Origin: Bog-113 sp965226755 | GTDB lineage: Bacteria > Acidobacteriota > Terriglobia > Bryobacterales > Bryobacteraceae | DNA: 64,000 nucleotides | Direction of reading: 5' to 3' | Assembly: GCA_965226755.1 (NCBI GenBank) | Contig: CBDDDT010000002.1 | Span: 186,001 to 250,000, forward strand | In this document: one piece after another, positions 9,219 to 16,808 of the stretch | Layout: the number at the start of each line of letters is the position of its first letter | Numbering within the stretch: position 1 is the stretch's first letter | Notes under the pieces: generated by a model | The model's database searches: none | The model's input: the letters and a program-made list of their open reading frames with translations, nothing else | What the model was told of the DNA's origin: nothing | Translations under genes and position numbers: made by a program

Positions 9219-9317
9219 CTTGCCGAACACGTTTCCATGGAATAGGTTATATGGAGGCATAAGGCGCTCTCGCTTCCTGGGGCGCCCTGCACTCAACCGA
9301 ATGGATAGCCTTCCCCG

Positions 9318-10973
9318 TTGAAACTAGCTGCCGTCGACTACATCATTCTTTCGTTGTACTTTGCGTTTGTGATCGGAATCGGGTGGACGCTGCGCAAGCG
9401 CGCGCGATCCTCCAGCGACTTCCTTACCGCGGGCCACTCGGTTCCCGTCTGGATCACCAGCCTCGCCTTTCTGGCGGCCAATCTCGGCGCCCAGGAAGTC
9501 GTCGGCATGGCCGCGTCCGGCGCCAAGTACGGGATCATGACCGCTCACTTTTATTGGATCGGCGCGGTTCCGGCCATGCTCTTCGTGGGCGTTTTCATGA
9601 TGCCGTTCTACTACGGCAGCAAGGCCCGCTCCGTGCCTGAGTACCTGAAATTGCGCTTCGATGAGAAGACCCGCGGTCTCAACGCCATCACGTTCGCCGT
9701 GATGACGGTCTTCTCTTCGGGCATCTCGATGTACGCGCTCGGTCTGCTGCTCCAACTGGTCCTGGGCTGGAGCTTCGACGCCTCGGTTCTGCTCTCGGCC
9801 GCCATCGTTCTGACTTACACATTCCTGGGCGGCCTGACCAGCGCCATTTACAACGAAGTCCTCCAGTTCTTCCTCATCGTTCTGGGTTTCGCTCCTCTTT
9901 CCATCATGGCCATCATGCAGGCCGGCGGCTGGCGCGGGATGCAGGCGCGCCTGCCCAACGTCTACACGCACGTCTGGGCGCACGTGGGGCACGCTTCCGA
10001 GAATCCCATGGGCATTGAGATTTTCGGGCTCGTGGCCGGGCTGGGATTTGTGCTGTCGTTCGGCTACTGGTGTACGGACTTTCTGGTGATTCAGCGGGCC
10101 ATGGCGGCCAATTCCATGTCGGCCGCGCGCCGCACCCCCGTTCTGGCGGCGTTCCCGAAGATGATCATGCCGTTCATCGTGATCGTCCCCGGGCTGGCCG
10201 CTTACGCGCTGACCCAGATGCACACCGGCTACTCGCTGCCGCTGAAAGCGGACGGCCACACCTATGATTACGACCAGGCGCTGATGACGCTGATGATCCA
10301 GTTCTACCCGTCCGGAATGCTCGGCGTCGGCTTGACGGCCCTGATGGCGTCGTTCATGAGCGGCATGGCCGGAAACGTGACGGCGTTCAACACGGTGTTC
10401 ACGTACGACATCTATCAGAGCTACATCCGCAAAAACGCGCCCGACTCGCACTACCTCACCGTGGGGAAGATCACGACGTTCGTCGGCACGGGGCTATCCA
10501 TCGCCACGGCTTACGTGGCGATCCAGTTCAACAACATCATGGACTTTCTGCAGCTCGTGTTCGGCTTTGTGAACGCCCCCCTGTTTGCAACGTTTCTGTT
10601 GGGAATGTTCTGGAAGCGCACGACCGGCCACGGAGCGTTTGCGGGGCTGGCGTCCGGCACGGCGATGGCGGGCGTGGCGCTGGGGTTCACGGAAGCGGAA
10701 GGCAAGGGCGGCTGGTTCGGAGCGCTCTATCACTTCCCTTCCTCGATGGCGCAAAATTTCTGGATCGCCATGATTGCGTTCACCACCTGCTTCCTCGTGA
10801 CGGTCGCGGTCAGCCTGGCTACCCGGCCGAAGCCGCACTCTGATCTGGTGGGCCTGGTTTACGGATTGACCGACGTTCCGCGTGATCCGAACGTGCCGTG
10901 GTACAAGCGTCCCGTGACCCTCGCGCTAATCGTCGCCGTCGCGCTGGTTATCCTGAATGTGGCGTTCCGCTAA
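9318..10973 (+). CDS. sodium:solute symporter (SSS family)
   Basis: A 551-residue polytopic inner-membrane protein of the SSS family (SglT/PutP fold). The N-terminus VDYIILSLYFAFVIGIGW, then the SSDFLTAGHSVPVWITSLA loop and AANLGAQEVVGMAASGAKYG, is characteristic; about 13-14 hydrophobic segments follow. It should import an organic solute with Na+. It is followed 18 bp later by a 61-aa membrane protein and then galactokinase, so galactose or a galactoside is a reasonable substrate, by context only. Start is a TTG at 9318 with no strong ribosome-binding site; no in-frame ATG is better placed before the first membrane segment. Confidence 0.9.
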   Translation: MKLAAVDYIILSLYFAFVIGIGWTLRKRARSSSDFLTAGHSVPVWITSLAFLAANLGAQEVVGMAASGAKYGIMTAHFYWIGAVPAMLFVGVFMMPFYYGSKARSVPEYLKLRFDEKTRGLNAITFAVMTVFSSGISMYALGLLLQLVLGWSFDASVLLSAAIVLTYTFLGGLTSAIYNEVLQFFLIVLGFAPLSIMAIMQAGGWRGMQARLPNVYTHVWAHVGHASENPMGIEIFGLVAGLGFVLSFGYWCTDFLVIQRAMAANSMSAARRTPVLAAFPKMIMPFIVIVPGLAAYALTQMHTGYSLPLKADGHTYDYDQALMTLMIQFYPSGMLGVGLTALMASFMSGMAGNVTAFNTVFTYDIYQSYIRKNAPDSHYLTVGKITTFVGTGLSIATAYVAIQFNNIMDFLQLVFGFVNAPLFATFLLGMFWKRTTGHGAFAGLASGTAMAGVALGFTEAEGKGGWFGALYHFPSSMAQNFWIAMIAFTTCFLVTVAVSLATRPKPHSDLVGLVYGLTDVPRDPNVPWYKRPVTLALIVAVALVILNVAFR

Positions 10974-10991
10974 GCCGGAAGAAGGTCGAAC

Positions 10992-11177
10992 ATGCTGGAT
11001 CTACGAGTGCCTACTGGTTTGTTCTTTGCCGCCACCGGATTGATTCTGGTGTTGCTCGGGATGTTTTCGCGGCAGGCGCGATCGTCCTTCACCAGCGTCA
11101 ACGTGAACCTTTACGCGGGGCTCGCCATGCTGGTTTTCGGTCTCTTCATGCTCGCTATGACGCGCAAACGATCATGA
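10992..11177 (+). CDS. small two-helix membrane protein between symporter and galK
   Basis: A 61-residue protein, MLDLRVPTGLFFAATGLILV at the start, with two hydrophobic segments (about 7-24 and 40-57) joined by a short polar loop (SRQARSSFTSVNVNLY) and a basic tail (TRKRS). It begins 18 bp after the symporter stop with an AGAAGGT stretch as a likely ribosome-binding site, and its stop overlaps the galK start (ATGA). I do not recognise a named family. Position suggests an accessory subunit or regulator of the symporter, but nothing in the sequence proves it. Confidence 0.75.
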   Translation: MLDLRVPTGLFFAATGLILVLLGMFSRQARSSFTSVNVNLYAGLAMLVFGLFMLAMTRKRS

Positions 11178-12343
11178 TCGAACAGTTTCAGGAACTTTAT
11201 GGCCGCTCGCTGCGGCCTCGCGTCTTTCGCGCGCCCGGACGCGTAAACCTGATCGGGGAACACACGGATTACAATCTTGGCTTCGTCCTGCCGATCGCGC
11301 TGGATATGGCCTGCTACATGGCGTCCGCCGCCGCGCAGGACGATAAGATCCAGATCTACTCGCTCGACCGCGGCGAGGGGTTCGACTTCGACATCGACGT
11401 CAAACGCGCGCGGCCCCGCAAGAACTGGTCGGATTATGTAATCGGCGTCGCCCAGCAGCTCGCCAATCGCGGTGTGGAAATTCACCCGATGAAGCTCATG
11501 CTGCACAGCGAGGTTCCCGAGGGCTCCGGCCTCAGTTCCTCCGCCGCTCTCGAAGTTTCGAGCGCTCTCGCTTTTCTGGCGGGCCGATCGTTCGACAAAA
11601 TCGAACTGGCGAAGCTTTGCCAGCAGGCGGAGATCGAGTTCGTGGGAATGCCCTGCGGCATCATGGATCAGTACATCTCGGTGTTCGGACAGGATCACCG
11701 CGCGGTGGAGATCGATTGCCGCTCGCTGGAAAATCGCCTGGTCGAATTGCCGGACGACGTCGCCATTCTGGCCGTGAACTCCATGGTTAAGCACGAACTG
11801 GCTTCTTCGGCCTACGCGGATCGGACCCGGGAATGCGCGGAAGCCGTCGCCGCGTTGCAGAAAATCCGCCCGGAAGTGAAAAGTCTTCGGGACGCCAGGC
11901 TGGAGTTCCTGAACAATGCAGGCATGACCGAACTGGTGGAAAGACGAGCCCGGCACGTCATCACCGAAGATGATCGCGTCGAGCAGTTTCGCGCGGCGGC
12001 CGCCGCCAGAGATCTCAATGAGATGGGCCGGCTGTTCGTCGCTTCCCATATGAGCATGAAGCACGATTACGAGATCACGTGCGAGGAGATCGATTTCCTG
12101 GTCGATAGCGCGCTCGAGATCGATGGAGTGTACGGCGCGCGCATGACGGGCGGCGGATTCGGAGGATGCACGATCAATCTCGTGAGGCCCGATGCCGTCG
12201 ACCGGTTCCAACAGGTGATCGTGGAGCAATATCAGCGCGAGTACAAGGTGCATGCGCCGGTCTTCCACTGCAATGCATCGCGGGGAGCTACGGAGATAAA
12301 AGCTTCCGAGACGATTCCGAAGGCCCCGCCACTCAGGAAATAA
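11174..12343 (+). CDS. galK: galactokinase
   Basis: GHMP-family galactokinase of 389 residues, which phosphorylates galactose at C1 with ATP as the first step of the Leloir pathway. Signatures are the galactokinase box RAPGRVNLIGEHTDYN (about 18-33), the GHMP ATP-binding loop PEGSGLSSSAALEVSSALA (about 115-133), and the late GARMTGGGFGGCTI motif. The frame is open upstream into the symporter gene, but the ATG at 11174 overlaps the stop of the small membrane protein and places the galactokinase box at its normal distance from the N-terminus. The third gene of a probable galactose uptake and activation operon; no galT or galE is present here. Confidence 0.94.
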   Translation: MIEQFQELYGRSLRPRVFRAPGRVNLIGEHTDYNLGFVLPIALDMACYMASAAAQDDKIQIYSLDRGEGFDFDIDVKRARPRKNWSDYVIGVAQQLANRGVEIHPMKLMLHSEVPEGSGLSSSAALEVSSALAFLAGRSFDKIELAKLCQQAEIEFVGMPCGIMDQYISVFGQDHRAVEIDCRSLENRLVELPDDVAILAVNSMVKHELASSAYADRTRECAEAVAALQKIRPEVKSLRDARLEFLNNAGMTELVERRARHVITEDDRVEQFRAAAAARDLNEMGRLFVASHMSMKHDYEITCEEIDFLVDSALEIDGVYGARMTGGGFGGCTINLVRPDAVDRFQQVIVEQYQREYKVHAPVFHCNASRGATEIKASETIPKAPPLRK

Positions 12344-12356
12344 GCAACCTTTCTCC

Positions 12357-12380
12357 CAGGGCGCAAACCCCTGCGCCCTG
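12357..12380. terminator. hairpin between convergent galK and DinB genes
   Basis: A perfect 9-bp inverted repeat (CAGGGCGCA / TGCGCCCTG) with a 6-nt loop (AACCCC) lies in the 50-bp gap between the convergent galK and DinB genes, flanked by T-rich stretches on both sides. It is well placed to act as a bidirectional terminator. Confidence 0.6.
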
Positions 12381-12393
12381 TCCTTTCAGACGT

Positions 12394-12900
12394 CTAATAC
12401 ACCATCGTTGTGCGCACGAACGTGATGAAGTCCGTACTGATCGGCTCCGCGCCAAGCTGCCGCAGCATGGTCACCAGCTGCCCGCGATGGTACGTTCCGT
12501 GGTTCGCCACGTGGAGAAGACTTTCGTAAATGGGGGACCGCGCCTCCTTGCCGCTGAGAAAGCGGTAATCGAAGACGCTTTCCCAATCGGCGTCGCTTAA
12601 GCCGCCCGCGAACGAGATGAGGCCCCCTTGCACATCCGCCCATGCCTGCCTCAGGGAAGGCAGATCCGGAGCAGCCGCCGCGCCGTCCAGCCGCGCGAGC
12701 CCATCCCCATGCAGCCGCTTCAACCAGAGCGCATCCGCGTTGTAGGTGTGCGCCAGCGTTCCCCAGACGCTGGAATGTGATGTCTGCATGTCGCGATGGA
12801 GTTCTTCGGCCGAGAGCGGCTCAACGGAGTCGAGAGTCTTCTGGGTGGCCCAGGCGTGGTATTCGAGAATGCGCAGGGCGGTTGATCGTCGTGGGTCCAT
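12394..12900 (-). CDS. DinB family protein
   Basis: A 168-residue protein of the DinB/YfiT-like four-helix bundle superfamily (not the DNA polymerase of that name). Landmarks are the first helix LEYHAWATQKTLDSVEPL, the metal-ligand histidine in WGTLAHTYNADALWL (about 46-60), and HVANHGTYHRGQLVTMLRQLG (about 128-148), where the HxxxHRGQ pattern supplies the other two histidines. Members are thiol-dependent transferases or unknown enzymes. It is convergent with galK and divergent from the lactate-racemase-like gene, with only 23 bp between the two start codons. Confidence 0.88.
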   Translation of the reverse strand: MDPRRSTALRILEYHAWATQKTLDSVEPLSAEELHRDMQTSHSSVWGTLAHTYNADALWLKRLHGDGLARLDGAAAAPDLPSLRQAWADVQGGLISFAGGLSDADWESVFDYRFLSGKEARSPIYESLLHVANHGTYHRGQLVTMLRQLGAEPISTDFITFVRTTMVY

Positions 12901-12911
12901 GCGGTTAATTC

Positions 12912-12917
12912 TATAAT
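12912..12917 (+). promoter_or_regulatory. candidate -10 box for a leaderless transcript
   Basis: A perfect TATAAT ends 6 bases before the ATG at 12924, so transcription would begin at or next to the start codon. No ribosome-binding site fits in the 23-bp gap. No convincing -35 element is seen at normal spacing. Confidence 0.4.
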
Positions 12918-12923
12918 CCGGAC

Positions 12924-14216
12924 ATGGCGTATCCCAGACTGCTGACGGTGCGGCAGAAATTCCCGGACCGGCGGCTTGCAGGAATTCCGGAAGCGGTGCG
13001 GCGGGAACTCGCCGCGGCGGGCTTGGCGGCCCGGGTGAAGACAGGCGGGTCGGTGGCGATCGGCGTCGGCAGCCGCGGGATCGCCAATATCGCGACCATC
13101 GCTCGCGCCGTGGTGGATTTCTGGAAGAATGCGGGGGCCCGGCCCTTCATTTTTCCAGCCATGGGGAGCCACGGCGCGGCGACGGCGGAAGGCCAGGCCG
13201 ACGTGCTTGCCCATTACGGAATTATCGAGGAGACGATGGGCTGCCCGATCCGCAGCTCGCTCGATGTCGTTCCGATCGGCGCGACGCCGGAAGGCATCGA
13301 GGCGTTCCTCGACCGGAACGCCTCCGAGAGCGACGGCGTCATGGTGCTGGGGCGCGTGAAATGGCACACGGATTTCGAGGGAACCCTTGAAAGCGGGCTC
13401 TTCAAAATGATGGCGATCGGCCTGGGGAAATGGGCCGGCGCGCAGCACTATCACGCGCACGCGTATACGCTCGGTCTGGAGAAGACGATCCGCTCGATCG
13501 GGCGACGAATGCTCGGGACCGGCAAGATCCTGGGCGGCCTCGCCATCCTCGAGGACGCCTATCACAACACCGCCCAAGTTACGGCGGTCCCGGTAGAGCG
13601 GATGGAGCAGCGCGAAGAGGAACTGCTCGCGCTGGTGAAGACCTGGATGGGCAAGATTCCGGTCGCCCTGGATCTGCTGATTCTGGACGAAATCGGCAAG
13701 GAAATCAGCGGGTCCGGCATGGACACGAAGATCGTGAACCGGGGCGTGCAGGGCCAATACAATCCGTGGAGCGTGGCGCCCCGGATCGAGCGAATTTTCG
13801 TTCGCGATCTGAGCAGGAACACCTACGGGAATGCGTCGGGAGTCGGGATGGCCGACGTGGTGGCCGACCGCCTGGTCGCGAAGGTGGACCTGAACGCGAC
13901 CTACATCAACACCATCACGTCGTCGTCGCCGGGATGCGCGCGCATCCCGATGCATTACGCAACTGATCGGGAGTGCATCGAGAAGATCGGGCGGACGTCG
14001 GGGAAACTCGACCCGGCGCGGCTGCGCATCGGCCGGATCCGCAACACCATGGAGCTGACCCCGATCGTTCTGAGCGAGAACTTACGGGCGGAGATTGAGG
14101 CCAATCCGCTGCTCGAAATCGTCGGGGGCGCTTACGATCTGGAGTACGACGGCTCCGGCAACCTGGGATCCCTCACTCACGACATCGCAGAAGTTTCTCC
14201 ACATGTTTTGCGATGA
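12924..14216 (+). CDS. lactate racemase-like (DUF2088) protein
   Basis: A 430-residue protein related to the N-terminal domain family of LarA, the nickel-pincer lactate racemase (DUF2088). Family features are the FIFPAMGSHGAATAEGQADV segment (about 75-93), HYGIIEETMGCPIRS, the VLGRVKWHTDFEGTLESGL block (about 140-158) with histidine and lysine neighbours, and LGKWAGAQHYHAH. LarA itself is about 420 residues and needs LarB, LarC and LarE for cofactor synthesis; none is nearby, so lactate racemisation is not established and another hydroxyacid or a non-nickel role is possible. The last 44 bp overlap the convergent riboflavin synthase gene. Confidence 0.8.
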   Translation: MAYPRLLTVRQKFPDRRLAGIPEAVRRELAAAGLAARVKTGGSVAIGVGSRGIANIATIARAVVDFWKNAGARPFIFPAMGSHGAATAEGQADVLAHYGIIEETMGCPIRSSLDVVPIGATPEGIEAFLDRNASESDGVMVLGRVKWHTDFEGTLESGLFKMMAIGLGKWAGAQHYHAHAYTLGLEKTIRSIGRRMLGTGKILGGLAILEDAYHNTAQVTAVPVERMEQREEELLALVKTWMGKIPVALDLLILDEIGKEISGSGMDTKIVNRGVQGQYNPWSVAPRIERIFVRDLSRNTYGNASGVGMADVVADRLVAKVDLNATYINTITSSSPGCARIPMHYATDRECIEKIGRTSGKLDPARLRIGRIRNTMELTPIVLSENLRAEIEANPLLEIVGGAYDLEYDGSGNLGSLTHDIAEVSPHVLR

Positions 14217-14754
14217 CGTCGACTTCGATGTTGACGCGATCGCCAGGCCGGCGATCGGCTAGCGCGGTGTGTTCATAGGTGTGCGGGATGATCGTGATCG
14301 CCACCTCAGGCCCGGCGATCGCGGCGATGGTAAGGCTGATCCCATCGACGGAGATGGAGCCTTTCTCGACGAAGTAGCGTTCGAGTCCCGCGGGCAAACG
14401 GATGCGCAGCCACCAGTTGTTGTCTCCCAATTGCTCAAAGCTCAGCACCTCGCCTGCGCCGTCCACGTGGCCCTGGACGATGTGGCCGCCGAGCCGCGAG
14501 GTGGGCAGGAGCGGACGCTCGAGGTTCACGCGCGAACCGGGGCGGAGGTCGCCAAGGTTGCTGCGCCGCAAAGTCTCGGGCGCGAGGTCAGCCGAAAATT
14601 CGGCGGGTTGCAGCGCGACCGCGGTGAGACAGACGCCGTTCACCGCGATGCTGCCGCCCTCGGCGGCGTCCGCCAGGACCGTGCGGCACGCGATGGTGAG
14701 CCTTGCGCCGGCCCGCACGACCGTGCCGGTTTCTTCGATGATCCCCGTGAACAT
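14173..14754 (-). CDS. ribE: riboflavin synthase alpha chain
   Basis: A 193-residue riboflavin synthase, which converts two molecules of 6,7-dimethyl-8-ribityllumazine to riboflavin and a pyrimidine. Its two lumazine-binding repeats each carry the expected opening: MFTGIIEETGTV at residue 1 and GHIVQGHVDGAGEV at about 94, with SIAVNGVCLTA and GSISVDGISLTIA as the paired internal motifs. The start abuts the ribD stop with no gap, so the two are one transcript. The 3' end overlaps the convergent DUF2088 gene by 44 bp. ribBA and ribH are not in the window. Confidence 0.95.
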   Translation of the reverse strand: MFTGIIEETGTVVRAGARLTIACRTVLADAAEGGSIAVNGVCLTAVALQPAEFSADLAPETLRRSNLGDLRPGSRVNLERPLLPTSRLGGHIVQGHVDGAGEVLSFEQLGDNNWWLRIRLPAGLERYFVEKGSISVDGISLTIAAIAGPEVAITIIPHTYEHTALADRRPGDRVNIEVDVIAKHVEKLLRCRE

Positions 14755-15861
14755 CTATCGGTCTTTCTCCACCCAGCCTTCGACGGCGAATTCGTCGGTC
14801 GAGATGGGATGCAGCTGGATATCGCGAACGCGGATGGCGTCGGAACGTCTGCGGCGGCCGACGCCGCCGGCCATCGAAAGCGACTGCGTGCCGCCGAGAA
14901 TCTTGGGAGCGTAGTAGAAGTAAATCTTGTCCGCGGCCTCGGCTTCCAGAACAGCCCAGTTGAGCTTGCTGCCGGCCTCGACGATAACCGAGAGAATACG
15001 CTGCTCGCCGAGCCACTCGACCGCGCGGGAGATATCGACCCGGCCATTGCGGCCATCGAAGGTCAGGATGCGCACGCCGCGGACTTCGAGCGCTTTTCGG
15101 CGCTCGGCGGAAGCGGCGGAGGTGGTGACGAGGACGACATCGTTATTAGCGCTGGCGACCATGCGGGAGGTCAGCGGCAGACGCAGTTGCGAATCGAGCA
15201 CCATGCGCAGAAGCGGGCGCGCGCGAGCCAGCCCGGTGCGGTCCGTCAGCAGGCAGTCGTCAGCCAGCACGGTGCCGATGCCGGTCAGCATGGCGTCGCA
15301 TTCGTGGCGCAGTTGTTGCACGTGGCGCCGCGCGATTTCGCTGGTGAGCCAGCCGCGATTGTCGTCCGGCGCGGCGATTTTGCCGTCCAGCGTAAGCGCG
15401 GTCTTCAGCGTGATGAGAGGCCGCTTCTCGCGCATGAAATGGAGGAACGCTTCATTCAACTTTTCGGCGGCGGCGCGGGCGGTCGAGTCGATAACGACCT
15501 CGACTCCGGCGTTGCGGAGCTTGCGGAAGCCTTCGCCCCGCACGCGGGGATTGGGATCTTCCATGGCGGCGACGACGCGCGCGACGCCGGCGCCGATGAG
15601 GGCGTCGGCGCAAGGCGAGGTGCGGCCTTGATGCGAGCAGGGCTCGAGATTGATATAGAGCGTGGCGCCTCTGGCGTGATGGCCGGCGTGGCGCAGCGCG
15701 ATGATTTCGGCGTGGTCGAGCGCTTCGTAGACGTGGAAGCCGCGGCCGACCACGTGGCCGTCGTTCACGAGAACGGCCCCGACCATGGGGTTGGGGCTGG
15801 TGCGCGCGCGCCCCTGCGCCGCAAGCTCCAGGGATTCGCGGAGGTAATCGGCGCCGGTCAT
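14755..15861 (-). CDS. ribD: bifunctional riboflavin deaminase/reductase
   Basis: A 368-residue two-domain enzyme of riboflavin synthesis. The N-terminal deaminase has the zinc site HAEIIALRHAG (about 49-59) and EPCSHQGRTSPCADALI (about 73-89) with both cysteines. The C-terminal reductase starts near 145 (RPLITLKTALTLDGKIA) and ends with a KIYFYYAPKILGG segment. It performs the second and third steps of the pathway in the cytosol. The gene overlaps the upstream ftsY stop by 4 bp (ATGA) and directly abuts ribE, giving an ftsY-ribD-ribE transcription unit. Confidence 0.95.
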   Translation of the reverse strand: MTGADYLRESLELAAQGRARTSPNPMVGAVLVNDGHVVGRGFHVYEALDHAEIIALRHAGHHARGATLYINLEPCSHQGRTSPCADALIGAGVARVVAAMEDPNPRVRGEGFRKLRNAGVEVVIDSTARAAAEKLNEAFLHFMREKRPLITLKTALTLDGKIAAPDDNRGWLTSEIARRHVQQLRHECDAMLTGIGTVLADDCLLTDRTGLARARPLLRMVLDSQLRLPLTSRMVASANNDVVLVTTSAASAERRKALEVRGVRILTFDGRNGRVDISRAVEWLGEQRILSVIVEAGSKLNWAVLEAEAADKIYFYYAPKILGGTQSLSMAGGVGRRRRSDAIRVRDIQLHPISTDEFAVEGWVEKDR

Positions 15862-16808
15862 TCGAACAGGGTCTCGATAAAGCGCTCGGGCTCGAATGGA
15901 AGAAGGTCGTCCACCTTTTCCCCGACCCCGATGTAACGAATGGGCAGGCCGAGTTCGCGAGCGATGGCGATGACGACGCCGCCTTTGGCCGTGCCGTCGA
16001 GCTTGGTGAGGACGATGCCGGTGACGCCGGAAGATTCGGTGAACTTACGGGCCTGCTCGAGACCGTTCTGGCCGGTGACCGCGTCGAGCACCAACAGCAC
16101 CTGGTGCGGCGCGCCGGGGACGACGCGGGCGGCGGTGCGGCTCATTTTCTCCAGTTCCGCCATGAGGTTCGTTTTGGTTTGGAGACGGCCGGCGGTGTCG
16201 ACGATGACGTAATCGACCTTGCGGGCTTTGGCGGATTGCAGCGCGTCGAAGATCACGGCGCTCGGGTCGGCGCCGGATTTCTGGCGAATGACATCGGTCG
16301 CGGTGCGCTCTCCCCAGACTTCAAGCTGCTCGATGGCGGCCGCGCGGAACGTGTCGGCGGCGGCCATCAGAACGGAGCGGCCTTCGGCGTGGAAGCGATG
16401 GGCGAGCTTGCCGATGGTGGTGGTCTTCCCCGCCCCGTTCACGCCGACGACCATGATGACGGCGGGCGGCTCGGCCACGCGCGGCATGGGACTTTCGGAG
16501 CCTTCGAGAATTTCGAGCAGATGCTGCTTGATCATGCCCCGAAGTTCGGCCGCGTCGTCCAACTGATGACGCTCGACGCGTTCGCGGATGCGGTCCAGGA
16601 TTTCGGTGGTTGTCCGGACGCCGATATCGGCGCTGAGCAGAGTGTACTCGAGCTCGTCGAGGAGTTCGGCGTCGATTTCCTTCTTCCCGGCAATGACATC
16701 TTCGAGCGCGGAGACCAGCCCGGCGCGCGTTTTCTGCACGCCGAGCTTGAGCTTATCGAGGAGCGTCGGCTCCTGCGGGACCGACCCGAAGAGGGTCTGA
16801 ATCGCCAT
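15858..16808 (-). CDS. ftsY: signal recognition particle receptor FtsY
   Basis: A 316-residue SRP receptor GTPase that delivers ribosome-nascent chain complexes to the Sec translocon at the membrane. The NG domain is complete: N-domain helices with ELLDELEYTLLSADIGV (about 47-63), P-loop GVNGAGKTTTIGKLA (about 123-137), DTFRAAAIEQL, DTAGRLQTKTNLM (about 205-217), and TKLDGTAKGGVVIAI (about 271-285). The long acidic A domain of E. coli FtsY is absent, as in many non-enteric bacteria. It overlaps the upstream aminopeptidase stop by one base and the downstream ribD start by four. Confidence 0.95.
   Translation of the reverse strand: MAIQTLFGSVPQEPTLLDKLKLGVQKTRAGLVSALEDVIAGKKEIDAELLDELEYTLLSADIGVRTTTEILDRIRERVERHQLDDAAELRGMIKQHLLEILEGSESPMPRVAEPPAVIMVVGVNGAGKTTTIGKLAHRFHAEGRSVLMAAADTFRAAAIEQLEVWGERTATDVIRQKSGADPSAVIFDALQSAKARKVDYVIVDTAGRLQTKTNLMAELEKMSRTAARVVPGAPHQVLLVLDAVTGQNGLEQARKFTESSGVTGIVLTKLDGTAKGGVVIAIARELGLPIRYIGVGEKVDDLLPFEPERFIETLFE

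Noticed and set aside
10898..11173. Upstream extension of galactokinase
   Set aside because: The extra 92 codons lie over the symporter end and the small membrane protein and are absent from the galactokinase family.
12720..13955. A 411-codon minus-strand open frame
   Set aside because: Antisense to the lactate-racemase-like gene and running into DinB; shadow of GC bias.
14269..15936. A 555-codon plus-strand open frame across ribE and ribD
   Set aside because: Antisense to two well-supported riboflavin genes; such frames arise from the strong third-position GC bias. The product is low-complexity with no motif.
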